Shown here: positions 46,275 to 59,809 of the stretch, piece after piece
Numbering within the stretch: position 1 is the stretch's first letter
Layout: the number at the start of each line of letters is the position of its first letter
Origin: Cololabis saira
Lineage: Eukaryota > Chordata > Actinopteri > Beloniformes > Belonidae
Direction of reading: 5' to 3'
Assembly (NCBI RefSeq): GCF_033807715.1
Contig: NC_084587.1
Coordinates: forward strand, 20,197,017-20,261,016
DNA length: 64,000 nucleotides
Program-made: the position numbers and the translations under genes
The notes under the pieces: generated by a model
The model's database searches: none
The model's input: only the letters and a program-made list of their open reading frames with translations
Told to the model about the DNA's origin: nothing

Positions 46275-49200
46275 ATGAGTACATATAAAGTGACTGTTTT
46301 CACTACCAACGGTGTAGCTGCAACCACGTTCAACAATGTTTTCGTTAAACTGGTGGGGACAGAAGGTGAAAGCGAACGCACGTGGCTCTGGAATCTTAAA
46401 GGGCCGTTAGCTTTCACCCAAGGAGCTGTAAGTCTGGAAAATAAATTTCTGTGTTTATTTGTATGACATGCTTCCTTATGAAGACTTTGATGTAAAAAAA
46501 AGAGGATATGTGGCCCTGAAAAGATTCTGAAGCGAAAACAACATCAGACAATCAGTCACTTCGCCATTCGTTTCATTGTCATCATATCATGCATTCATTG
46601 TATTTCTCAGCGTTTGCTGTTTAAATACACATTTGCTGTCTTGTAATGGGTTTTTTTTTCAAATATTTCTGTCACTATTTTAGGTTTCATGTTTTAGCGT
46701 GTGGTGCAGCACCTCCATTGGAAAACTGCTGTTGATAGAAATAGACAAACAGGCTCTCCTGTTGTTCCCACAAGACTCGTGGTTCCCAGCCAAAGTAGAA
46801 GTCGAATCTCCGGAGGGACACACCTACAAATTTCCCATCTACCGCTGGAACACTGACCATAAAGTGCATCGCTTCAGAGAAGCAACAGGTTTGAGGAAAT
46901 TTTCTTTCTGCATGCTGGTTGCTGAAAACAGACGACATAAAAACTAGAAACCTGCACCATATACTGTAAATAAATGTATCAATATGTACCGTCAGACAGT
47001 TTAAACCTTTTCATTTATGTTCTTTTTTTCCCCAGCTCTGAGAGTCTTTGATGACAACCATCATCTTGGTAGGTACACTCGGCAGCAGGAGCTTAGACAG
47101 CGAGAGGAAGATTATCGGTGAGTGCTCAGACTTTTTACAATCAAAAACTAAAGATAAAGACACCAGGATTTAAAAAAATAACAATGAAAACAAAAAACCC
47201 CAAATCAAGTGTATTGTATTTGCACACTTATACTTAGAAATAGAACTTAACATGTATTTCTTGAACTTTTTCAGTTGGGATGTATACATGGAGGGAATAC
47301 CCCACTGCATCAAGGCAGATAGTCCCCTTTCACTGCCTTGTGAGGTCCTTTTCTCCTACACCAAGTCCAAAGAGTTTGCCTTCACTGTAGTCTCAGGGTG
47401 ACGTCTTTGTAACCTATCACACATCTGTCTATTAATCTTTTTGACTTATCTATAAAATTATTCAAAATACATCATTAACATGTTTTTTTTTTCTTTAACT
47501 TCCTCTAGACTGACAGAGCTGAAGCTGAAGGGACTGTCTGATTGTAAGAAGAACTGGACCAATATTGATGACATCAATCGAGTGTTTTGCTGTAAACGTA
47601 CCGACATATCAGGTAATGCCAGGTTATGAAACTTAGCCAATAATATCAAAATGTGCACATGCCACTTTTGATTTTGCCTCTGAAGAGTGCTTTTGAACCC
47701 CCTTTCTAGTTTCTCTGGAGAGCCCCATATTGTTAGGAATTGTCAACCCCAGTAAAACTAAATTGGCTATATGGGTGGAACAAGCAAGCCAAAAAGATGG
47801 CGGAAAAACGCTTGTCTCACATCAGTCACCACTAGTTAGCTATTTTAGCTCACCTGGGGTATCTTATGCTAATTTATGTTGCTAAAGAGTTTCAACTTCT
47901 AAACTCAGCTGTAAGTTGTTGAAATCTCTTCTGAAAGACGTAATGTCTGTATGGGTCTAAATCCACTTAAGGTGTTATATTTTGAAAATTTACGGACTTC
48001 TCAATTCCATTCTGATGACAACGTTTAACAACCATCTGGTAAGTACCATATTTTGGTAAAACCCTTTTCAGTGAAAGATATATTCATTTTGATGTTGGAT
48101 GTGAGTGAGAATGCGTGTGTCCTTGAAGTGCCTTTTTAGCAGAGCAGCGCTGACGGTTGCCTCTGGAATGGTTCTGACCTGCTCCACAGCCGCTAGAGCA
48201 GCACTGCCAGTCCACCAGTGACGTGCGGTTAGGTTCATGGTTGGTGAGGCACTGACTCCTTTAGTGTCAGATTTACAAATATATAAACCAAAAAGGGTAG
48301 CTTATTCAATTGGCTACTGGTTATTTCATATCTCATCAGCATTCTTCACAAAATAACACACGGTCACACACACGCACGCGCTCACACGGTACATATTGAT
48401 ACGTAAAGGTAAGAAAAACGTGCATTTGCACTACACCCTCCATGTATAGGCCGTCGCAATTCTATAATCCATACAACATAAATGAGAGTATAGCCTGGTG
48501 TACAAAACCACAGATTTAAATTTTGACATTTATTGAAATATTCAGTTGTTTTTAAAACGTTTAATTCTGATACTTTAATCAATTTAATACAGATTGCTCA
48601 ACAAAAAGCATGAAAAGAAAAACAAAGAATATTTTATTTAAGGCCAAAATTTAGTTTTTAAATATTCTATTGTATTTTTCTTAGTCTAATCTCTTTTTTA
48701 TAAGATTGAAAGTGTTTTTGGTCTTACTTTTATTTGTAAATGAAGTCCATGCGCCTGTCCTTCACCACAAAAAACCTCTGTTACGTGCCTCTCCTGACTG
48801 CACGTCCCTGCAGTCCACTCACATTCCACGTTGTCACACCTGGCTTACTGTAGGTGGAGGTAGTGTAACCCCTCAACACTACACCAGACACTCCATAAGT
48901 AAGGGATGGCAGACAGACACAATGGGGCAAGGTTCACGGAGATTTATTTCTACCAGTACAAAGTAGGCTATTTATTTTACTTCGGGGGGGTCCTAACAGG
49001 CCTGTGGTGAAAACAAAAATACCATTAAAAGCAAAGTACAAGTAAGCAGTACATTAACCCAAATAGAAACACACAAACAAGCACATTAAAAAAAGAAAAA
49101 TGTAGAAACCATGGTTACAATGAAAATCAACTTCTCATTGAAAGCAGGCAAACCAGCTCACAGCAGCAGCAGGGCAAAAAGTTGAAGTGAGGGTTTCACC

Positions 49201-52200
49201 TTGTTTTAAACCCACAGGAGTATTTATCACTAAAAACAACTTTTTTCAATACCCAGAAAGATTTTACTTGGTTTGCTCCTATTGCATTCCTCACTGAACG
49301 TGTACTCCAATCGGCAGCAATCAAAGATATTTAACTAGGTCAAATTTGACCGCGACCTCTTAGGCCCAGGAAATGAACTAACAGTAAGAAAAACAAACAT
49401 TAACAAAAAGAATGTTAAGTCAAGGCGGATGTAATGCGTAGCAATGAGGACTAAGGGCCAATCCCAATACACCCTCTACTCACTACCACTAGCCCTCACT
49501 CACTACCACTAGCCCTGAAAATGAAGCCACAAGGGGTAGGGCCCTTGTAATCTTCCCTAGGGATTGGGACACCACTTGCTACACCACTGCGTGGTTTACG
49601 TTTGGGTACGTAAGCGACTGCGTAGTTACGTTCACACCATATCAGGAAGCTGAGAGCTAAAAGCAAGCTAGAAGCTGTAGCGCTGTTAATATGCCACTTT
49701 ATTAGGGCCCGAGCACCTTCAGTGCGAAGGCCCTATTGTATCTGTAGGAATTTTTCTTTTTTCTTTTTTCTTTTTTCTTTCTTTCTTCTGACGAAAGGAG
49801 GGCCTTTTTGCCCCCCTAAACGTGCCCAAAAAGTCACCAAATTTTGCATGCAAGTCAGGCCTGGCGAAAAATTTGATATTTCATGGTTTACATTAATGGG
49901 CGTGGCAAAATGGCTCAACAGCGCCCCCTTGAAAACTTTGTGCCTCAAGCCCCATGATACGGTTTGACGTACATGCACGAAAATCGCTACACACCTGTAT
50001 CAGTACACAACTTAAAGAAAAGTCTCTTGGAGACATGGCCGAAACCGAACAGGAAGTCGGCCATTTTGAATTAATCGTGTCACTTTGGCGCAATTTATGC
50101 CATTCCTTCTGCAGTTAATACGGCCCGAACCGTAACGTGCCCCCAAGTGTGTTATACATCAAAATGTGCGTCTCCATCCTGCGACAACACGCATTACTTT
50201 TCTCTTTCAAAAGCTTTACCGTGGCGACGCTAGACGCCAAAAAGCGCGCCCACCCTTCATCTGGTTGGTACAGACAGAAAAAACTTTGCGCCTCAAGCCC
50301 CATAATACGGTTTGACGTACATGAACGAAAATCGGTACACACCTGTATCATGTTGCAACTTAAAGAAAAGTCTCTTGGCGCCATGGCCGAAACCGAACAG
50401 GAAGTCGGCCATTTTGAACATTCTGAATTAATCGCGTAATTTTGGAGCAATATGAGCCATTCCTTCGAGAATTAATACGGCCTGAACCGTAACGTGCACC
50501 CAGGTGTGTTATACATCAAAATGTGCGTTTCTATCCTGCGACCACGCGCATTACTTTTCTCTTTCAAAAGTGTTACCGTGGCGACGCTAGACGCCAACAA
50601 GCGCGCCCCCCCTTCATCTGATTGGTCCATATTTGATAGTTCCCCAAAAGTCACCATATTTTGCATGCAAGGCAGGCCTGGCGATAAATTTTATATTTCA
50701 TCGTTTGTATTAATGGTCGTGGCAAAATGGCTCAACAGCGCCCCCCGGAAAACTTTGTGCCTCATGCCCCACGATACGGTTTGACGTACATGCACGAAAA
50801 TCGCTACACACCTGTATCATGTCGCAACTTGAAGAAAAGTCTCTTGGCGCCATGGCCGAAACCGAACAGGAAGTCAGCCATTTTGAATTAATTGTGTAAT
50901 TTTGGCGCAATTTATGCCATTCCTTCGGCAATTAATACGGCCCAAACCGTAACGTGCACCCAGGTGTGTTACACCTCAAAATGTGCGTCTCCATCTTGCG
51001 ACTACGCGCATTACTTTTCTCTTTCAAAAGTGTTACCGTGGTGATGCTAGACGCCAAAAGCGCACACCCCTTCATCTGATAGGTCCATATTTGATAGTTC
51101 TCCAAAAGTCACCAAATTTTGCATGCAAGCCAGGCCTGGCGATAAATGTGATATTTCATGGTTTGCATTAATGGGCGTGGCCTAACGGCTCAACAGCGCC
51201 ACCTAGAATACTTTTCTCTGCCATAACTTTTGAATGGTTTGACATAAAGCGTCGTGAGTGGTGTCATGAGACTCTGTATGGAGTCCTCGACCTTCATTGG
51301 CCTTAATTAGCCCCGCCCCTTCTTCTGATTGGTTGTCCCGATTTTCTGCTATAACTTTTGAATGGTTTGACATAGAGAGTCGTGGGTGGTGTCATGGGAC
51401 TCTTTATGAAGTCCTCGACCTTCATTGTCCTGAATTAGCCCCGCCCCTTCTTCTGATTGGTTGTCCCTTTTTTCTGCTATAACTTTTGAATGGTTTGACA
51501 TAGGAAGTCGTGGGTGGTGTCATGGGACTCGGTATTAAGCTATTAAGCTTCGTTGGCCTTAATTAGCCCCGCCCCTTCTTCTGATTGGTTGTCCCGATTT
51601 TCTGCTATAACTTTTGAATGGTTTGACATAGAGAGTCGTGGGTGGTGTCATGGGAATCTGTAATGAGTCCTTGAGCTTCGTTGGCCTTAATTAGTCCCGC
51701 CCCTTCTTCTGATTGGTTGTCCCGATTTTCTGCTATAACTTTTCAATGGTTTGACATAGGAAGTCGTGGGTGGTGTCGTTTCTGATATGCTTATGGGGGG
51801 CGGTGGCCGTGAGTGCGAGGGCCCGTTCATTGCTGCTTGCAGCTTTAATTAGGTTTTAATATTTTTTCAGGCATAAAAGTAACCGTTAAGATCCCGAACC
51901 TGGGTTCAGTTTATCCAAATAATGCCTGTTAACAAATTTGCTCCGATGTTTTCGGGGATGAGAAGAGCCGCCAGCGATTTATGGTTCTGCGTTAAATCGT
52001 TGGTGTAACGCACAACCATAAATTAGCCTTTATTCTGGCGAGATCTGAAAAAACTAGCAAGCGAGTGATTATGTACATTCACTAAGTGAATATTATGAAA
52101 GTAAAATATATATTTCTCGCTAGAAATGTAATCAAAACAAATTTTTATGCAGAAACTAACTCAAAATATTTATTTCATTCACTAAAAATTAGAAATGTCC

Positions 52201-55200
52201 GCCATGTTTTTTTGTTTGATTCAGTCTGCAAATGATGACGTAAAGCATTCTGGGAAATTTCTCTAGCCCTCGGTAAGCGAGTCAGCATCTGAAATCCCTA
52301 GCTATGAAGGGTTAGATTCATACACCCTAACCCTTGTTATGCTCACTACCCCTACATGCAAAGAGGAATTGGGACACCACTACCCTCACGGGACACGCAA
52401 AATTTAGGGGTAGGGCTGAAAAGTAGGGCTAGGGGGTGTATTGGGACTGGCCCTAAGTGTGACCCCCAAGACCACACCACTCCAATTCGTCATCGACTGC
52501 ACAGAATCATCGTCCACAGGTGAGGGCTGCGTGGCCATGTGGTCCGCATGGTGGCCATGTGGTCCGCATGGTCAGACATGTCCTGTGTGACTCAAATTTA
52601 GATTATGGTGGGAATCAATGAACTTCGTGCACTGATAACCTTGTAACAACAGCCCTAGTCAGCCGCCTCAACAATGTAGGCATGTATCATGATCAATTCA
52701 TACTCAATGTTCCCACCTCCCTCTAGATATGATTGAAAATCTGCTGGTGGTAGGAGTTGAAGATCGTTCTGACTTGGTCGGTGCCAGACTTTCCCAGCAA
52801 ACCCTTGCTATAGGTTTTGGCCTGTCTAGCATCTTCCCCTGTCATCTGATCCAACTCACCAACAGGTAGTGATCAGTTGACACCTCAGCTACTTCCTTCA
52901 CTGAGGTATGCAGAACATATGATTGCAGATCACGCAATACAATTATAAAATCGATTGTTGATTGCCCAGGATTCCTGTTGCCACGTGTACACCATAAGTG
53001 TTTGGACAGACAGAAGACCGAAAACATAGCACAGTTCAGGTTCAGATCAGATAGGTGTTTCCTCCCAATAACGTAAGCACTGAAATCTCCCAGTAGAATA
53101 ACTGAGTCCAGAACCCATTCTGTGAGTTGATGTGAGCCCATATATGTAGCGTGTACCTCTCAACCTCACACACAAGTTCAGGCTCCCTTTCTCCAAGACA
53201 ACTGACATTCCATGTCCCAAGAGCCTGTTTCAGAAGGCCCTCACCAACAAGCCTCTTCCCCAGGCCAGACTCCAAGGACAGACCCTGGTGAATCGAGTCT
53301 GGGTGAAGGACATGTGGCACCTAGTTCCTCTTGATTGTGTGGACTGGCTGATTCAAACCCCAGCACCAATTCAACTTGGGACACCCTAGAGGGGCAATTG
53401 TCCCAGACAACATAGCTCCTGAGATCTTAGACTCTGATTTATTATAATGATTTTTTTTCACTGACGTCCAGTCAAATAAGAAAGCAACAATGGCTTGAAA
53501 ATTTTTTGTTTCATAACAATTGTTAAATTTTGTTCTTTTTGCAGACTATGTCCAAGAACATTGGAAGGAGGATTCCTTCTTTGGCTACCAGTTTCTAAAC
53601 GGTGTCAACCCCATGATGATCCGACGCATTTCATGCCTGCCCTCTAACTTTCCTGTCACTGGTAACATGGTCTTCCCTCACTGTGGGCCTAACTTGGATG
53701 AGGAAGTGAAGGTAATTGTCTCAAAATGAAAAAAGTAAATTGAAAAATCTTTGTTTAACCGCTTTGTAGAAAAATACAAATTACATTTGACATCGCTTGG
53801 TTGAGATAACATGCCTGTCACCATGGTAGCATCATAAAATGTTGGTTTGGATTGGATATATGTGGGTTAAATCATTTCTCATGTTTGCATAAAAATATAA
53901 CAGAAAGGCAACATATTCCTGTGTGACTACAAAACTATGGATGGAGTGCAGACCAGCATCATCAACGGGAAGAAGCAGTACTTGATGGCTCCACTGGTTT
54001 TGCTCCACAAAACTGCAGATGATAAATTGATGCCAATTGCTATTCAGGTGAGATGAGCACTCAAACACATGTTGTCGTGTTTGAGCAGATTTGAGCACAT
54101 TCACCTTAGCCATGCAAACCAGACTGTAGGGGTCGATTGTGCTGTGCCAAAGAAAAGTATAACAGCTGTTCTGAGGTTTATCTTGAATTCAGTGAAATTC
54201 CCTCTTGCAGGATTAGGATTATCAAATTGCACTAACAAATTGTTAATACAAAAAGCCAAACATACTCTGACTCCCATGCTGTCTCCTTCTTCTGTAGTTG
54301 AAACAGAAACCATCAGAGGACAACCCCATCTTCCTGCCCACGGATTCTGAGTACGACTGGCTGATGGCAAAGATTTTTGTGAGAAGTGCGGATTTCAACG
54401 AGCATCAGCTCAATGTTCACCTGCTGCGTACTCACCTGCTGACCGAAGTTTTTGCAGTGTCTCTGCTTCGCAATGTACCCATGGTGCATCCTCTGTACAA
54501 GGTAAGCGAAGATGATGAACCTTGATGTTTTTATTTGTGTGTGTAGGAACATTACTGACCTTGTTACAAGTTGCTTCATTTAATCTAAACTGGTGATTGT
54601 GTTACTGTGTAGACCCAAAGAAGTCATTGTTGCTAATCAAGTCTTCTCTCCAATCAGCTTCTCATACCTCACACTCGCTACACGCTGCAGATCAACTTCT
54701 TAGCACGGAAGACACTAATATCTGAGGATGGTGTTTTCACTCAGGTATGAAAATACACTATTACTGGCACTAACACACTCACAACGTCTATGGAGTTTAT
54801 TTGTCTTATTCCCTGATTTGACTTTTCCCTAGTTTGTATCCTCTGGTGGAGAGGGCATGATCACAATCCTGAAGAGATCATTGTCCTCAATGACATACAC
54901 CTCCCTGTGTATACCTGATGACATTGCCGAGCGTGGGCTCCAGGACGTACCAAACTACTACTACAGGGATGATGGACTCAGGATTTGGGATATCATCCAC
55001 AGGTACTCCGGGCTGTCCCAGTTTGATTTTCACCCGACTCACGATGACAGACTGAATCATCCAGCTGCTCAAACAACATCTGTGTGAACCAGTATGCACT
55101 GGGTATGTCAAGTGATGTACTGTGCAACAAATACCAGGAATTCAGCCTGCCTTTCTTTGTGGCCTTCTGTCCAAGCTGCTTTGCAATCCACCCGAATCCC

Positions 55201-57111
55201 ATCCCATTCATTTTAAATTATAACTGACTTGAGCAGAGGTGCCAAATCTGATGTCACTAAGTTTGAAACATAAGTCACAGATTTGATCAACATGAATGTA
55301 AGGTAATGTTTGTTAGTATCATAGGGTAACATGAAAGAAACTTGTTCCATCAGCCCCCAGGATTGTTTGTTCTTACGGTTTACCTGTATTTAGATTAACA
55401 AGGGTTTGTTGGAGTCACCTCCTGCCTATATTAATGTAACAACCAAAGCTGACAAAATTCAAAAGGTCATGTCATATTATTCGATAACCATCCAGGGCTG
55501 CCATTTTTTACATTTCTAGAAGTTCATTGAGTGACCTTTAAATAGTCAAATAATTCCAAGGTGGTCTTTGTTTGTAAAATATAAAATATAGGTACTATGT
55601 ATTGTTTCTCTGTCTCTCAAAGGTTCGTGGAGGGAATCCTCGGGCACTACTACCAGAATGATTCTCATGTTCAGCAAGACTCTGAAGTCCAGAAGTGGAT
55701 TTTAGACATTTTTGAGCATGGATTCCTTTCCCAAGCATCCACAGGTGAGCTTATGAGAAAATGTCCCTGAAAAAAATGTGTTGATTATACTGTACAATTT
55801 ATAAAGTAAGGAACGGTTAACTTTATTGAGTTAATTTAATGTTATTATGTTAATTTCTTCTACTTCTCAGGAATTCCTCAGAAATTTACCACTGTGCCTG
55901 AACTGGTCAAGTTTGTTACCATGGTGATTTTCACTGGCTCTGCCCAGCACGCTGCTGTTAATTCTGGACAGGTAAACATCAATGTTTACAGAAAGGATTC
56001 GTTGTCATTTCTGCATTATTGTGGAATGACTGGTGTATTCCTCAATCTGTTTGAAAATATGAACTCTGGGTTTTCTCGAGAGTTTATGCAACAACATTAA
56101 CAGCTCTGTCAGTGTTCCTACAAAATACCAATAAAGACACTGGACAGCGTGAGGCATTAAAATGCGCAACACATAAACTATGATTCTAGTGAGCTTATTT
56201 TAAGTATGATACTATATTTTGAATATACTGTGTCAGGATGCAAATAGTTGACAATTACTAAATAGTTTGGCTAAATAAACTATTTTTTGCAAGTAGATGA
56301 TCCAATCGAGACATCATTTAGATACAGTTATTGTTTGGATCAATCTTGTATGAATTCTATAATTATTTCTATGCAGAATATTTCACAACAAGCAGCACTA
56401 GTTACTGAGGCTTGCATCCCTAGATACAGTCACTTGTTTGACCGAAAAGAAGCTGCTTCAATGTTAAATGTGCCACCTTTTTGGTAGTATGATAACCAGA
56501 TTCTGTAACACATGACTTTATCACTTATCTGCTCTCTGCAGTATGACTACGGTGGCTGGATGCCAAACAATCCCATCTCTCTTCAACTTCCTCCACCAAC
56601 CAAGAAGGGGACAGCGAGTGAGGCCACGATGCTGGCGACATTTCCTGACGTCAACGCAACAGTTCAAGGCATGGCCACCATGTGGCTCCTCAGCAAACAG
56701 TCCAGCGACTTTGTAAGTAGGCAAGACTTCAGAGCAAGTTACAGAGAACATATTTCTGCATGTTTTTTCAATCTCACTGATGTCAGTAAGATTACAAAAG
56801 AAACCTAATTTTTAAACTGCTCATGATATCTTGCATGCCTCACATAGCTCATCTTTGTAATGCACAGATTCTGTTTGGTACTTAAAAGTTAACAAACATA
56901 AAAAAACTAAATGTGACATTGATTTCATCAGATTCATCTCGGCCAGTATATCGAGGAGCACTTTGGTGAGGAGATTCCCTGTCAGATGATAAAGAACTTC
57001 CAAGAAGAGCTGAAAGTGTTAAGCGAAGACATCCAAGCCAGAAACAAGAATCTGGAAGTGCCTTACACGTACATGGATCCAGCAGAGGTAGAAAATAGCG
57101 TGGCTATTTGA
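46275..57111 (+). CDS. Arachidonate lipoxygenase copy B (ALOX15B/ALOX12-like), intact, 670 aa
   Basis: Fourteen exons: 46275-46427, 46684-46888, 47036-47117, 47275-47397, 47509-47612, 53545-53711, 53904-54047, 54298-54501, 54658-54744, 54833-55002, 55623-55744, 55871-55971, 56542-56712, 56932-57111. They sum to 2013 bp, all with GT-AG borders. The start ATG ([13 protein letters not shown]) opens a PLAT/LH2 beta-barrel of about 115 residues used for membrane binding. The lipoxygenase domain follows. Expected non-haem iron ligands are all present: H362 and H367 in [12 protein letters not shown]547 and N551 in [11 protein letters not shown], and the C-terminal I670 (ENSVAI). FFGYQFLNG and NPIFLPTD are further family blocks. 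Known of the family: cytosolic enzymes that insert O2 into arachidonate and related acids, first step to HETEs and related mediators. Position specificity cannot be read safely here. Wording is nearest ALOX15B; ALOXE3/ALOX12-like labels are possible. Confidence 0.93.
48216..48810. mobile_element. hAT-type MITE in intron 5 of copy B, with 8-bp duplication
   Basis: The ends are CAGTGACGTGCGGTTAGG and (complement of the right end) CAGGGACGTGCAGTCAGG. CAGTCCAC is duplicated at 48208-48215 and 48811-48818. Copy A has the single site 'gccagtccactcac' near 27586. AT-rich interior of 595 bp without a coding frame. Confidence 0.88.
49455..52453. mobile_element. PIF/Harbinger-like element in intron 5 of copy B, with a nested GGGCCC repeat
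   Basis: Counterpart of 30313-32277. It starts GGGCCAATCCCAATACACCC after TAA and ends 'gggactggccc' before TAA. The nested insertion differs from that in copy A. Confidence 0.7.
49705..51847 (+). mobile_element. GGGCCC-ended interspersed repeat, copy 2 (2.1 kb), only in copy B
   Basis: Same ends as the copy at 10082 (GGGCCCGAGCACCTTCAGTG and GCTTGCAGCTTTA), flanked by ATTA (49701-49704 and 51848-51851). The long block starts at about 50119, 50476 and 50936, the same 357/460-bp spacing as in copy 1. The 125-bp block occurs in four or five copies instead of three. The empty site is seen in copy A at 'cactttattaagtttt' (near 30560). Confidence 0.75.
52455..53420 (-). mobile_element. LINE fragment with endonuclease-domain remnant, copy B intron 5
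   Basis: The minus-strand frame at 52842-53141 contains [28 protein letters not shown] and [12 protein letters not shown]. This is the C-terminal half of an APE-type endonuclease as found in fish RTE-like LINEs (GDFNAH, SxIDFVIV, STDHHLVVS). Two changes from those expected wordings, Asn to Ser in GDFS and the second H to Y in TDHYL, suggest it is inactive. Stops interrupt the frame on both sides. Copy A has lost the same segment. Confidence 0.65.
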
Positions 57112-59302
57112 ATATCAAAGGGTGTGACATGCTCACTGAGGGTCTCACAAAAGTTGCTTGTCATGTGCTGTAAAAAACATAAAAGTAGAAGCACACGTAG
57201 AATCCAAGATGCTATTATTTTTTCCTAAACCTGCTTTCGTAAAAAAACCTGAGATATCACTGTTGTTTTACACCAATGTACTGTTTTCATTACCAGTTTT
57301 ATTATTACTCTAATCATTTTAATAAAATGTTTTTTTATTTTATGTGGTAGCAACTTTTAAGGTATGTGTGTATTGTATGTTGGTAGAGTAGAAGTCATAC
57401 TAAGCAAAAAGGTGGACATATAACCTCTTGCTCTAAAATCAAGACAACGCAGAATTCTTCCTTCTAAAAACCAGCAGGTTTAAAAAATAAAATATTAGTT
57501 TGAATCAAGATTAAATAATATAAAAGGAAATGTGTGGAACTGATCTTGCTCGTTGTTTGATTTATTGCCGTTGCATTGTGTGGTAGGTGGCCATGTTGGT
57601 AGCTACAGAAGTGGATAGTAAACAATACGTTAAGAGAAGACAGGTCATAACATGTCATGTACTTCTGGCTGAAATCCGGCCCAAATATGATCGTATCCTT
57701 ATTCTCAGATTTATTTTCCCATATTGCAATCTGCTATTTAGAACATCTGTTATGTAATGCAATTGCTTTGAATTCAAAATATCAGCATCATGTAATTAAT
57801 ATGTCAATGTGGAAATCAATAAAATCATTTGTGTGCTTGGTCATTTTTGTTTCTGCTGTTTGCACTGGTCTTCAGGATTCTGACTTTTGTTCATGATCAC
57901 TGTAAGGTGAAAGTGTGGTCGTTGGTTTTGGCTCATTATCACTACTTCATTTCATTACACGTGATAATCTGACATTTTTCCCTGACAAAGTTCGTTTGAT
58001 AAACAATGTGTCACGACATCTTTATTTGTGTAACTTACTTTGTCTATTGTAGGTAAAAATAATTAATTAAGCATATTTTACATTCAACAATCATACAGAC
58101 GTTGACAAAACTAAGGGTTAAGAGAAATTCGAAGAAATTAGTTGCGGTCACATGCTTTTTTGCCAATTATGTAACATGCACAGGCTCCCTGCTGCGTCTA
58201 GAACGCACCAAGGCTACAAGGCCAGATTTTCTGTATCCGGGGAGAACTAAAATTACGTGTTTTGATTCATAGCCACCTAATTGAGAAGATTAGATTACAT
58301 AATTGTGAGGCACTTAAATCATGTCTCAGATCTGGACCATCGGTGTTCTGAAAAATTGGAAAGTGGATTTAAGAAATGTACAAGTTACTGAGGTGTTGTT
58401 AGTTGCAAGTTTATGAAGTCAGAGATTTGTGTGTTTCTAAAAAAATAATTTTACTTTTTTTAGTCAGATTTGTGTCAAATGTGGGTTAATGTAATTATAA
58501 ATTTGGTGTTTTCTTTTAAATTTGTATTTTTATATGAAGTTTCTTCTTGTGACGTATAACTTCAAATACGTAATGTCCAAGAGCCAATTTGTCGCGGGTC
58601 CCAATTATCCGCCCGTTGTAGCAAAATATTTTTATCATAAACGCCCATCCCAAATAAAGGCCGGGTCAAACATTGATTTTCTGCTTGCCGAAAAAATATT
58701 CTACCATATACAAATATAGCTTACTTTAACACAAACAAATAACCTGAAATTAATTGAAAAGTGTGTGACTATTTATTTAGTTTTAGAGTGACCTCACTGT
58801 TGACGTGTATGAAGTTGAGTGGCTTGTGTATCAAAGAGTGTTGTGAATTGTTTTATTAAAAGGGATTGAAACAGATAATTCATGTTTACTTAAAGCTGTA
58901 AGTTAAAATGTGTAAGATGCACTATTTACATTATTTACAGTATTTACAGTTTATTTACAGTTAAACTATTTACAGTAAAGTGAACATGTCCTGATAAACA
59001 TTAAATGGTCAATATTCATATGTTAGTATGGAGATTGTACTGAAAATACCCTATTTCCGGGTTACAAAGGGAAATGGTTTTATTTTGAAGTCTCCAGGAA
59101 ATGATCAAATGTGTGTTCATCGCTAGCTTTAGACAAGAAGTGCATGCTCAAGATGTCGAGGCAAGATCTGCTGTTTTCTCCCCTGTTTTGTAAGCTGCAG
59201 CTTGTTTGAGGAGAATAAGTGTTCCGTTTTAAAGACACACGTCTGGTTATTGAGAAGAAGCTTCCGCTCCACAACAAAAAGAAAGGAACGCATTCCAGCA
59301 CC
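57112..59302. other. 3' flank of lipoxygenase copy B
   Basis: AATAAA at 57321-57326 is the likely poly(A) signal, conserved in copy A. From 58302 to 58530 it holds sequence absent from unit 1. No further host exon seen. Confidence 0.55.
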
Positions 59303-59349
59303 ATGGCCAGCATCACGGCTTCTAACAAGAAATATCATGTTCAATTTAA

Positions 59350-59809
59350 AGCTAGGGTCTACGATCTTGAGTTTAAAAAAAAAAAAGACACCTACTCCCC
59401 ACACAAACTCCCTCCCCCCTGTGCTCTGCCTCATAATAAAGCTCCCGCCTCCGACACACCCCCTCTGGTACGGTAGCCAGCAGGACCAAAAACAAGCGGC
59501 GCCTTTGCCGATGCACCGCTTCGGCAAATACTTTCTCTCAAATGTCCTTGGTGTTGCCGTACTTTGGGAGGCGGGGAGTAGGTGAGGACTGTCCAATCAC
59601 TGACATTTAAGCAGATTGACCAATAGGCGCCGTTCGGGCCGAATGGCGCCTATTGGTTGATTTCTTTGCAGGATTACAGCAGATAGAACAAATATTTTCT
59701 TTTGGTTCTTTTTGCTAATCATATTTCATAGGTAACACTATTGGGCCATAACAACCTTATAAATGAATTTGATAAAAATGAAGAATATGTAAAATCGCAG
59801 ACCCTAGCT
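59350..59809. mobile_element. TTAA-inserted MITE, 460 bp, inside the pogo-like transposase frame
   Basis: Inverted ends AGCTAGGGTCTACGAT and (complement of the right end) AGCTAGGGTCTGCGAT are flanked by TTAA (59346-59349 and 59810-59813). The interior holds 'cctactccccacacaaactc' and a strong hairpin. No coding frame. Confidence 0.8.
59619..59657. repeat. Strong hairpin within the MITE
   Basis: The arm accaataggcgcc pairs with ggcgcctattggt, and the inner ttcgg pairs with ccgaa, leaving only single-base bulges. The unit-1 copy at about 44271-44309 has one stem mismatch (tattt for tattg). Confidence 0.85.
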
